Assembly (NCBI GenBank): GCA_030704615.1
Contig: CM060732.1
Coordinates: forward strand, 67,313,053-67,377,052
Length of the DNA: 64,000 nucleotides
From: Takakia lepidozioides
Taxonomy: Eukaryota > Streptophyta > Takakiopsida > Takakiales > Takakiaceae
Direction of reading: 5' to 3'
Of this stretch, positions 1 to 9,750 are shown piece after piece. The translations under genes and the position numbers were made by a program. Position 1 is the first letter of the stretch; each line of letters opens with the position of its first letter. The notes beneath the pieces were generated by a model. It saw nothing but the letters and a program-made list of their open reading frames with translations. It searched no databases and was not told the DNA's origin.

Positions 1-2230
1 TGGCTTGCTGGTGGCGATGGCGCACAGTTATCTTCCCCAATCGCTCAAGGTGCTTTTGGTGATTAGGGTTCCTTTTGCTTTATGTCTTTCTCTCTTGCTT
101 TTGAGGTTGTTAGTTGACATCGATGACAAGTGTACTAGGGGTCTGTAATTCACCTGGGGTTCCACAATCCTCACTAACCTGTTGGTTTTTGTGGGGGCTT
201 GTGATGGGACCAGGTGAGGATCCCTACTGGCTTGATTCTCTTGAGCTTGCAGATAAGGATGTGGGCAACGAGAACCTAGTGTGTATGACGTCTTTACTTG
301 GCTGCTGCCTGTAGCCCCGATTTCGGCCCACTTGCTCCTGGTTTGGCATGCTGATGCTTACTTTTGACTTATTTTTTGCTGCCTTTGATGGAACACTTCG
401 GCCTGACAGGCTTGTCTCTTGAAGCCCTGCATCTGGACCTTACCTTGTCTTGAATCTTTGACAGCATTGCCTATGGATTATTAAGCTAGGTACTGTTCTG
501 GCCTTAAAGAGGAGTTATGGTTTATGGGTAAGGCATCAATGGCTATTTGGTTCTAAGGAAGAGGAGGCCCTGTTTTTAAAGATGGCAGCCTGATAAGGCA
601 ATAACAGGCCTCTTTCAGGCCTGGATTTGGTGTGGAATGGAGCATAGTGAGATTTTATTCGCAAAACCTGGCATAAACCTCCTGGAAAACAGTGTTGGTG
701 CTCCGAAGAGATGCTCTAGTAGCCCAGTTCATAACAACCAAATTTGTGAGATAATCTTCTGATCGGAGCGAGCAGACCAATCAACTCACCCCAAAAGGTT
801 GCTAACTGGATAGTCATGATCACTAACCTTTGAATCTCGTAGTGGTTCTTCTCTACACAGTTCCGAGGAGTTTGTAGCACTTTCAAAAGCTCAGTTCACC
901 CTCTAGCTACACATGGCGACATGACATGTAGGCAACTACGCTAACTTGTCTATCATATATCAAAATTCCCGCAGAGGTGCGAGCTTAATATCGTAACTAC
1001 CAAGCACTTGCATGGTAGTTGCATGTCCTCACCATGAAGCTCATGGTGTAGGTAGACGTGGGACGGGGTTGGGGTTTTGGCCGCCTTTCGATCCTCAACT
1101 GTGCTCGTGATTAACACATATGTCTACACAAATGTCGGGCTACTTATATCCTCGGATAGTGGGTGATGCAAACTGAGTAAATGCTTAGTTGCAGTGGTGG
1201 GAATCAAAGCCCCAATATTCCGCGCGGATGCCTTCGTAACGCTAGGATGACTTGCAGGGGAGGCACCTATTGCCGCGAAATTTGGTGGAACGATGTTTTT
1301 CTCCTTTGTTTCTCTCCCTTTTGCTCTCTCTCATCACACAGTTTCTGAGACGGGTTTTCAGCCAACAAAAGTTCTGTGAAGAAGATGTAGTGAGAAAAGT
1401 GGGCCCCCATCTTTACCCTAACTATCTATACTGCACAGTCAGAGTTGTAACCAAATTACACACCACAACCGCCGCAGCGGAAGAGAAGACAGTCATGGCG
1501 CGCTCCCGTTGATCTCATGAAGAGTGGTGATTGCATGTGCTCATGTGATTCTCTCTGTACACAACTAATAATCCACAGCGTGAGTATGCCCGTGAGGGTC
1601 ACCAAGTACAAGCATTTGTTATGGCCGCAACACCTTTGAATTTGTTTGATCAAGTTGTGCAGTAGCTTACCCGACCCCTCTCCTCCTCTTATCTTTTCTC
1701 CTCACTCTTATGTTTCTTCTGAGAACCATCACAGGGCTGGTTCACATTCTCTGTTTAGCCATGCAGCCTAAGTGGCCTTATCATCTCTGGAGTTGATCTT
1801 ATTTGTGCACTCAAGCTCACCATCTACGCTGTGAATGATGTAATATGTTGCAACTCCAGTTTCGCTGATGGCAACATGGACCTCTTTACTCTTTACCTGT
1901 TTCTAGGGCACCCAGGCTTTGTACACGGATTGACAACACAATTGAACGTGACCTTGACCTTGGCTGACCTTGGCTGGCATCAGCCTTTCCCCCATAATTT
2001 GGTCATAGATATGGACCTCTTTGCCTCCCTGATATTGTCGTACTTGTACTGAAGCTGTTTTTTGACACTGGCTCGAACATCTTGGTTGTGGAGAGACATG
2101 TGGAAGGAGAGAGGGTTGAATGGCCAGATGCTGGAAACCCACAATGCTGCGTTGCCGCATTGTCCTGACAAACCAACAAGAGATCGTTGATCGCAGCCGA
2201 CTCTGTGAGATTCTGTTACAAACGCACAAA
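1..2230. other. No recognisable gene
   Basis: I see only short open frames here, none with a motif or family resemblance I recognise. Sequence composition is ordinary. There could be untranslated exons or old transposon remnants, but nothing supports a specific call. Confidence 0.4.
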
Positions 2231-2370
2231 AATGACGACGATGACATGGCTGATGACGACGACGTGGCGTGGTGACGATGGCGTGACTATGATGACGTGT
2301 TTATGATGATGTGGCGACGATGGTGTGACTATGATGACGTGTCTACGACGATGTGGCGACGATGACGTGT
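2231..2370. repeat. GATGACG-rich minisatellite, about 42-bp period
   Basis: The stretch is built from GACGATG/GATGACGTG words. The phrase GTGACTATGATGACGTGT starts near 2283 and again near 2325, a period of about 42 bp, followed by a third degenerate copy. No coding role is evident. Confidence 0.65.
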
Positions 2371-2553
2371 CAATTCCTGCTCTACGCTAAACTAGTCGTC
2401 GCTAGAATTTTCTCTGAAGCCCTATCGGAAGCCATAATTCCATGCTGCATGTGCCAGACTGCTCAAAGTTACGTGCTTTTTGGGGGTTGCCTATTGGCTC
2501 CCACCATCACGGTCATTATCCCATGTAAAGACCGACGTAGCTGACAGCACGAC

Positions 2554-2886
2554 TAGGGAATTCCAAAAAGGCCTTGATGTGAAATGCATCGCAATTCACT
2601 TGATCACCCCCTAAAAGTGCGCAATTCAATTGAATTGCAAGGGCAATTCAATTGAACTAACCCTAATTTGCAATTCAATTGAATTGTCGGCACACGATTC
2701 AATTGAATTGCCAATTCGCAATTCAATTGAATTGCTGACTACAATTCAATTGAATTGTAATCTATAATTTTTAACTTATTTTTGTATATAATATATAATA
2801 TATATGTACATGTATATATTCAAATTATATTCATACACATATAAGAGTATAAGCTAAAAATACATGTTGCCCGTCTATTCTTGCTG
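2554..2886 (+). repeat. Left terminal inverted repeat of the foldback element
   Basis: The outer 200 bp hold about six copies of the 16-bp palindrome CAATTCAATTGAATTG or close variants. These are followed by an AT-rich TATATA tract and a conserved inner end with GCCCGTCTATTCTTGCTG. Pairing with the right arm stops just after this last motif. Confidence 0.85.
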
Positions 2887-3426
2887 GCCCTCTTTCTTGT
2901 GCCCTTGAGGAAATTGTGGAGTTGTGAAGCCACCCTCAGCCTCAGCGAGAAAGGAAGAGCCAGAGACGGAGACAGATCGGCAGATTCCTGTGATTCACTG
3001 GCAAAAGAAACATGGCTGGCTCCGAAAAAAACAGACAAAATCAAACCTGACAATTGATGAAAGGCTTCCCCTACATCACCATGTAGTCCCCTAACACTAG
3101 TATCTGGCCAGGACAAAGAAACAAAAAATATGTTCATCTTGAGAATTATCAAATTTTTTGATACCCTTACAAAGGTATCATGTTGAAGTTGGGATGTGTG
3201 TTCTATATAAGTTTAATATATCAAACTCTTACACGTTGATACTCTTACATTGGTATCATGTTTGGTATATGTACATAGCCATATATTGGCACCAACATCC
3301 ACAAAGAGAGACAATCCCGCTTTTACAAGCACTTCGTGACTTCCCCTCCCTCTCTCTCCCTCTCTCACTCTCCCTTAGGCTTACCTTGGGCTCAAGCCTT
3401 ACACGGGCAAAGGATTAACAGACGGA

Positions 3427-3754
3427 CAGCAAGAATAGACGGGCAACATGTATTTTTAGCTTATACCTGTGTATATATATATGTATAATTTAAATATATA
3501 CATATATACATATATATTATATACAGAAATAAGTTAAAAATTATAGATTACAATTCAATTGAATTGAGAGTTGACAATTCAATTGAATTGCCAATTCGCA
3601 ATTCAATTGAATCGTTGCCGACAATTCAATTGAATTGCAAATTAGGGTTAGTTCAATTGAATTGCCCTTGCAATTCAATTGAATTGCGCACTTTTAGGGG
3701 GTGATCAAGTGAATTGCGATGCATTTCACATCAAGGCCTTTTTGGAATTCCCTA
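3427..3754 (-). repeat. Right terminal inverted repeat of the foldback element
   Basis: This is the reverse complement of the left arm, with the same run of CAATTCAATTGAATTG palindromes in mirrored order. Small indels lie in the TATATA section, and the outer end is GGAATTCCCTA. Confidence 0.85.
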
Positions 3755-4459
3755 CACGACATATCCCTTAAACCTTAACCCTATAGGCTTACAGGGATTT
3801 CCACAGAAGAATGCCCCTGCTGTATGACACGAACTTTCATGATTTTTGATCGTTGTGAAGAGTTGAGCTCTTCCACGTTTGCAGACAATGAGGGTGGTGG
3901 GCTGCATCCCTACAGGATATTCTACCCTGCTTCCTTCCTTTGGCTTCCATCTGAGCTCTAGAGGGCAGCAAACATTAGCTATCAAATCATTCCTCTTGCC
4001 TTGTCCTAATACTTGCTTGACGCCAGCGCAGATCTCTCTCTATCAAATACCAAACCGAGCTTTAGATAGGCCCTGGTTAAATTTGGGAAATCTTGCCGTA
4101 AGACTTTCAGATCCTCCTAGCCACCTTCTCGGCGTTTGTCTTCGAACCGATTCAGTAGAGATGTCTGCATTTAAGGCAGTTAGTTTTTTTGAGGCACAAA
4201 ACACTGTAAACCTCTCTCTCCTGCAGAAAAGGCCCTGAAACACACCGTTCCCTTGTTTTTCTCCTGCTTGAGAAGCTTGTTTCCTACATTCATCTCCCTC
4301 CCAGTTCTGACAGTAGCAAATTGTTGACTTGGCAGGACTGCTAGAGATTGGTGACAGTATTGTAAACCTGTAATCCTTTCGGATCATTCGGAGATACGAA
4401 TTTGCGCACAGGAGTGTGACGAGCCTACTGTATCTTACAAGAATACTAAGCCGGAAGAA

Positions 4460-5005
4460 CTGACCTTGCTAGATGAAGCTGACTTTGAGGCTGAAGTGCC
4501 TAATGCCATGTTGGACACAGAAAGAATGTCCAAACAATACGATTTGGGCATAAAACTTTCCCGAACTTGTTTCTAGATGTGAGTGACACGGTTAAGGACA
4601 TCAAGGATGAAGGGCCTACCTACCTTGGCCAGGGGGTCTCTGAATAGTAAACAGATGCAGAGAGGAAAGGGAGATTGTCAAGCCCGATGTGCGGCCTGAA
4701 GGCAACATCTACAATGTCTGGGGTCTTCTCGGGAGAGAGCGACCCTCTTCAAGGCTGACCCTAAAGCCCTGGCCCTGTTGGGATCTGATTGTTGGGCAGC
4801 TCACACACAGCAGATTGATGCTTGTGTGAAGGGCTTTCTAGAGGAAATCTGGAAAGCCCAAACCAATTGTTTATATGAAGGAAAGTCCCACTACTGGAGT
4901 AAGCCCCTTTCTAAGGTAGCATCTATTCCCTGTTGGTCTGCCCAAACTGGCTGTGGGGTCTATGGCCATAAGGCTACGGCAAATGACGTCTTAGGAGTAC
5001 ACTCT
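4460..5005 (+). mobile_element. 5'-truncated LINE 3' end (family A)
   Basis: This stretch matches, in reverse orientation, the sequence at about 32,838-33,430 that follows a LINE reverse-transcriptase region. Shared landmarks are GAACTGACC..GCTAGATGAAGC, CAGATGCAGAGAGGAAAGGG and GGGCAGCTCACACACAGCA. It ends with the family-A tail GGCCATAAGGCTACGGCAAA followed by unrelated DNA, as expected for a LINE 3' terminus. It has many frame breaks and is not coding. Confidence 0.7.
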
Positions 5006-5734
5006 TTCTCACACCCACACACAACAACGCAGGATACTACATTTGGCAGGTAGAGGGTGTGTGTTTTGTTAATTGTGGGTTATCATTATGAGCTACTTGT
5101 GGCCAGGGACACAGGATTATCTGAAGAAGGTAGGGATGGGGTGACCTGCATGGGTGATGGTCAATTGGAGAAAATGGAAGCAGCTGGGTGGCGATGGAGT
5201 GTGGGCACACTTCCATCCTCGAGGACCACATTACAAGCTCAAGACCACCAACACAGCACTGTGGATTGATAGCTACAAGATACCTGCATGGGCAGATGGT
5301 CATCTGGAGAAGATGGAATCAGCTAGGCAAAAGTCTGTGGTGAACAATGGTGGAGGGGGATTATCAGGGCAGTTCCAGTATGATAATGCCTCCCTTCTAC
5401 AGATGCAGTCCTCCTGGAGTTTTGATTTTGATGTGTTAGTTGTGTAGGGGGGACTGCCTAATGGTTAAATCCAATGGGGGAATTTCACACAGATTTTACG
5501 TGGTAACAGTAGTCAGTATGAAGGTGGACACAGTGGTCAAAGTGGTTCTTGGTAGTTGATACAATAAAGGACGGCCAGCTGGTGGGCAAATCGTTTCATT
5601 TGTTCCAAGAATGCACCTCCATCTTGTGGCGTGGAAGGATAACCAACACAAAACAGTCGCAAAGAGTCTGTCCTGGTCACCAGATGTTTTTCAAGCTTTG
5701 AGATATGTCATAACAGTTTGACTGTCAAGGTTTT

Positions 5735-8578
5735 ATGACTAAGAGATTTGGGCCATGCAGGATAGCGGGGTTGAGTCAGGCCCAGTTGTTTGAATCAGGC
5801 AATATTACAGCTACTTCTGAAAGTGGACCAAGAACGGGACTCAATGAGAAGTCTTCAAGTACCAGTGACGGTGTGAGTATACAATGCAAGGCAGGACAAC
5901 TGAAAGAGACACTGCGCATTCTGAACCAAGAAGGCCTTTCAGCAGATTCCAATACTTACGCCTGTCTTTTGCAGGAGTGCATCAAGGTGAAAGTCGCAGC
6001 AATGGGAAAGGAGGTGCATGCCCACATTATCAAAACTGGTTTTAAGCCAGACGTATTTTTACTTAACACCCTTGTCAATATGTATGCCAAATGTGGAAGT
6101 GTGGTGGATGCACGTCTGGTGTTTGATAAAATGCTTGAACGAAATCTGTTCACATGGAATATAATGATGACAGGATATGCCAAGCATGGTTGTGCTAGGG
6201 AGGCCTTGGAGATCTATGCACAAATGATACGGGATGGTGTAACGCCCAACAGGATCACGTTTGTTTGTGCTCTCAAGGTGTGTGCCAGCCTAACAGCCCT
6301 GGAAAAGGGTGTAGAGGTCCATGCTGACATTATCAAAACTGGAATTGGGGCGACTATTTTTCTAGAGCATACCCTCCTTGACATGTATGCCAAATGTGGG
6401 AGACCATTGCTAATGTTGAACCAACAGAGCATTTTGGTGGACTCCAGGACATATGTATGTCTCCTGCGGGAATGCATCAAAAGTGAAAACCTCGAAATGG
6501 GAAAGCAGGTGCATAGCCACATTATCCAAAGTGGATTCAAATTAAACATCTTTCTACTCAACACCCTTGTCAACATGTATGCCAAGTGCGGTTGCATGGC
6601 GAGTGCACAGGAAGTGTTCGACAACATGCCTGAACGAGATGTGTGTACATGGAATATAATGATGGCAGGATATGCCAAGCACAGGTATAGTAGGGAGGCT
6701 TTGGAGACTTATGAGCAAATGATACGGGAAGGTGTGACACCCGACAGGATCACATTCATATGTGCTCTGAATGCATGTGCTAGCTTGGCTGTCCTGGAAA
6801 AGGGAACAAAGGTTCATGGTGACATCATCAACGCTGGAGTTGCACCCGATGTCATTTTGGAGACTGCCCTTGTTAACATGTATGCCAAATGCGGGAACAT
6901 GAAGGATGCAGGGCAAGTATTCAACAAAATGGCTGAACGAACTGTGATATCATGGAATGCAATGAGTGCAGGATATGCTCAAAGGGGGTGCGGCAGAGAG
7001 GTTTTTGCAATGTATGAGCAGATGATAAAGGAAGGAGTAATGCCAGACAAGGTCACGTACATTTGTGTTCTCAAGGCGTGTGCCAGCCTGGCAATCTTGG
7101 AAAGGGGTAAAGAGGTCCATGCTTACATCGTGAAAGCTGGCATTGCGTCATATTTAAATTTGGAGAATGCCCTCGTCGACATGTATGCCAAATGCGGGAG
7201 TGCAAAGGACGCGCGCAAAGTGTTTGACAATATGGCTGAACGAGATGTGGTCTCTTGGAGTGCCATGATCGCAGGGTATGCTCAGCATGGATGTAGACGG
7301 GAGGCCCTGCAACTGTTTGAACAAATGCAACATGAAGGCTTGAAGCCAAATGTTTTCATATGGAATGCAATGATTGCAGGATATGTTCATCATGGGTGTG
7401 GTAGGGAGGCTTTGGTGATGTATGAGCAGATGATACAAGAAGGGGTGAAACCTGACAAGGTCACATTCATTTGTGTACTGAATGCGTGTGCGAGCCTGGG
7501 AGCCTTGGGAAAGGGGCAAGAGGTCCATGCTGACATCATGAGGGCTGGAATTGGGTCATACCAAAATTTGGAGACTTCCCTTGCTGACATGTACGCCAAA
7601 TGTGGGAGCATGAAGGATGCACGCCAAGTGTTTGACAATATGATTGAACGGGATATGGTCTCATGGAGTGCGATGATCGCAGGGTATGCTCAGCATGGGT
7701 ACAGTATGGAAGCCCTGCATCTATTTGAGCAAATGCAACTGGAAGGCTTGAAGCCGGACAACATCACCTTTATATGCCTTCTCTCTGCATGCAGCCATGC
7801 AGGTCTAGTGGCTGAAGGCTGTCAATACTTTGATTCAATGAGTCGAAATCATGGCCTGACTCCTACAGTGGCACATTTCGGCTGCATGGTAGATCTTCTT
7901 GCCCGCGCAGGGCGCTTGGATGAGGCAGAAGAACTCATTGACAAAATGCCAGGTGAACCAGATGTTGCGGTGTGGGGGGCCTTGCTTGGTGCCTGCAGAA
8001 TTTATGCCAATGTGGAGGTAGGAGAGCGCGCAGCAAAATGTCTTCTCAAGTTAGATCCGCTGGATTCTGCAACGTATGTGCTGCTATCAAACATCTATGC
8101 TGCTGCGGGCAGGTGGACCGATACAGCGAAGGTGAGAAAAATGATGGAGTGCAGAGGTGTCACAAAGGCTCCAGGTCACAGCTTCATTGAGGTGGACAAC
8201 CAGGTGCATACATTCCTTGTGGACGACCAATTGCATCCACAAATTGAGAAAATCCATGCTGAGCTTAGGATTTTATCTGGGCAGATGAAGGAGGCTGGCC
8301 ATGTGCCTGACACCCGCTTTGTATTGCATGATGTGGAGGAGGAGCAAAAGAAATTTTCTCTTTGCCACCACAGTGAGAAGCTAGCCATTGCTTTTGGACT
8401 GATCAGCACGCTCCCAGGGTCACCTCTTCGTGTCATCAAGAACCTTCGGGTGTGTGGTGATTGCCACACGGCCACCAAGTTCATCTCAAAGATTGTTGGG
8501 CGAGAAATTGTCGTACGGGATGCAAACCGGTTTCACCACTTCCAATGTGGGGTTTGTTCTTGTGGTGACTACTGGTGA
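5735..8578 (+). CDS. PLS-class pentatricopeptide repeat protein with C-terminal DYW deaminase domain
   Basis: Intronless 947-codon frame. After a ~50-residue N-terminus without a clear domain come tandem P-L-S repeats with recurrent phrases such as NMYAKCG, ERDVVSWSAMIAGYAQHG and CSHAGL. The E/E+ region follows (GALLGACR, LLSNIYAAAGRW) with a PG box (APGHSFIEVDN), then a DYW domain. The DYW domain carries the deaminase zinc ligands HSEKLA (HxE) and CGDCH (CxxC) and ends exactly in CSCGDYW. Plant DYW-PPR proteins act in mitochondria or plastids, binding specific transcripts and editing C to U; the RNA target cannot be read here. The N-terminus is only a weak transit-peptide candidate. The first Met is chosen because it opens the longest frame. 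Oddity: near residue 223 a repeat breaks off at MYAKCG and restarts with a copy resembling the protein's own beginning (NQ..L..DS.TYVCLLRECIK), suggesting internal duplication. Confidence 0.93.
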   Translation: MTKRFGPCRIAGLSQAQLFESGNITATSESGPRTGLNEKSSSTSDGVSIQCKAGQLKETLRILNQEGLSADSNTYACLLQECIKVKVAAMGKEVHAHIIKTGFKPDVFLLNTLVNMYAKCGSVVDARLVFDKMLERNLFTWNIMMTGYAKHGCAREALEIYAQMIRDGVTPNRITFVCALKVCASLTALEKGVEVHADIIKTGIGATIFLEHTLLDMYAKCGRPLLMLNQQSILVDSRTYVCLLRECIKSENLEMGKQVHSHIIQSGFKLNIFLLNTLVNMYAKCGCMASAQEVFDNMPERDVCTWNIMMAGYAKHRYSREALETYEQMIREGVTPDRITFICALNACASLAVLEKGTKVHGDIINAGVAPDVILETALVNMYAKCGNMKDAGQVFNKMAERTVISWNAMSAGYAQRGCGREVFAMYEQMIKEGVMPDKVTYICVLKACASLAILERGKEVHAYIVKAGIASYLNLENALVDMYAKCGSAKDARKVFDNMAERDVVSWSAMIAGYAQHGCRREALQLFEQMQHEGLKPNVFIWNAMIAGYVHHGCGREALVMYEQMIQEGVKPDKVTFICVLNACASLGALGKGQEVHADIMRAGIGSYQNLETSLADMYAKCGSMKDARQVFDNMIERDMVSWSAMIAGYAQHGYSMEALHLFEQMQLEGLKPDNITFICLLSACSHAGLVAEGCQYFDSMSRNHGLTPTVAHFGCMVDLLARAGRLDEAEELIDKMPGEPDVAVWGALLGACRIYANVEVGERAAKCLLKLDPLDSATYVLLSNIYAAAGRWTDTAKVRKMMECRGVTKAPGHSFIEVDNQVHTFLVDDQLHPQIEKIHAELRILSGQMKEAGHVPDTRFVLHDVEEEQKKFSLCHHSEKLAIAFGLISTLPGSPLRVIKNLRVCGDCHTATKFISKIVGREIVVRDANRFHHFQCGVCSCGDYW

Positions 8579-9750
8579 GACGAGCAACATGTACAAGTGC
8601 ATGCACGGCTTCAAACATGAGGTCAGACTGGTGATGATTTATCATTGCTCTTGTAAGCCAAGAGTGACATCGGAAGATATGATTCGCATCGCCGATTTTT
8701 GTACTTCACTTTCTGTTGGCATTCCCTGATGATGAGTACATTGGAAGCATGAAGAGCTGTCAACAGATAGTAAGGAAATAGTTGTAAGGTATGGGGGTCA
8801 GGTTAGAGTGAAAATAGTGGACCATGTAAATGCAAATTTCTTCCTAAATATGGCATTTGAACTAGAGGATGAAGTTAAAAGCAAATTCAGCAACAGCAAC
8901 TGCATTTGTACCCAAGGTACCTTGCAGCCGTTATATGTTGTGTCACATATTGACAATGTCCTTCACATTGAAGTCAAGCCATGTTTTATTTGCACATTAC
9001 AGAATTGACATGTCTACTAAGCTTATCCACACAGTAAGCTTTTCATATGCCAAGCCATATCCTCTTCAGGTTCACACCACCTACTCCCCCTTCCTAACTC
9101 ATTTCAGACCCATGGAAATATGAGTATTTGGTCTAGAGGGCTAGTGCTCTAAGAGTTGCCATCAGGTCTGCAATTACTGTTTCAGAAAACACCCGGGGGG
9201 CCTGCGTGACCACCACATCCTTTGTTGCTGATCAAACCAAGATTGCTAGCCTCTTTAAGAGGAGCTATCGCACAAGCTGTGAAGTTGATGTGAGCCTGGC
9301 TTAAAATTGTACCTCCATGGTTGTTGTCTTCGTGAGAAAACAATTCTATACAAGAGTTGAGTCCAGTAATCCAATTTTGCACTCGTTTTGACCCTTTCCA
9401 GCCAGATTGCAGCCGTGTATCTCTTCACAGCCGAGCGGCTCCAGGCCTTTGCTCTACGATTTGGGCCTGAGACAACCTCCCCCACAGACACTTTTATGAA
9501 TAACAGTTCACCTCAGTGACAAACAGAACTTCCAAATGGGGAGACCTAGTACTGGATGAGGGAGAATGTTCCATATGTGCCATTATGAAGCTCTGGCAGG
9601 ATACTGCCTGTCCAGGTTGACTGACAATCTGAGGAGGTTACTGCAACAGCTCTTTGGGACCTCAGCTACTCTCAGCTACTCACCAAAATGAACATGGAGA
9701 GGCAGGAGAGTTGCAGGAACTTGGTTGATCCACTCAGGTCTTTAATGCTA
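8579..9750. other. Spacer between convergent PPR and MFP genes
   Basis: The stretch must hold the 3' untranslated regions of both flanking genes. I see no third gene. A further 3' exon of the MFP gene carrying a peroxisomal signal could lie here, but none ending in SKL, SRL or SRM followed by a stop was found by eye. Confidence 0.5.

Larger units (their letters stand above)
2554..3754. mobile_element. Foldback/MITE-like element with ~330-bp terminal inverted repeats
   Basis: A 1.2-kb element starts TAGGGAATTCC and ends GGAATTCCCTA. Its arms (about 2554-2886 and 3427-3754) are reverse complements over roughly 330 bp with few differences. The element is flanked by the same 6-bp word CACGAC (2548-2553 and 3755-3760), a candidate target-site duplication. 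The ~540-bp interior has no transposase; the small frames in it have no recognisable domain, so the element is non-autonomous. A 6-bp duplication does not fit hAT (8), PIF/Harbinger (3), Mutator (9-11) or mariner (TA), so I leave the superfamily open. Confidence 0.85.

Noticed and set aside
6214-6916. Minus-strand frames of 120-154 residues within the PPR gene
   Set aside because: They are antisense shadows of the repetitive PPR coding sequence.
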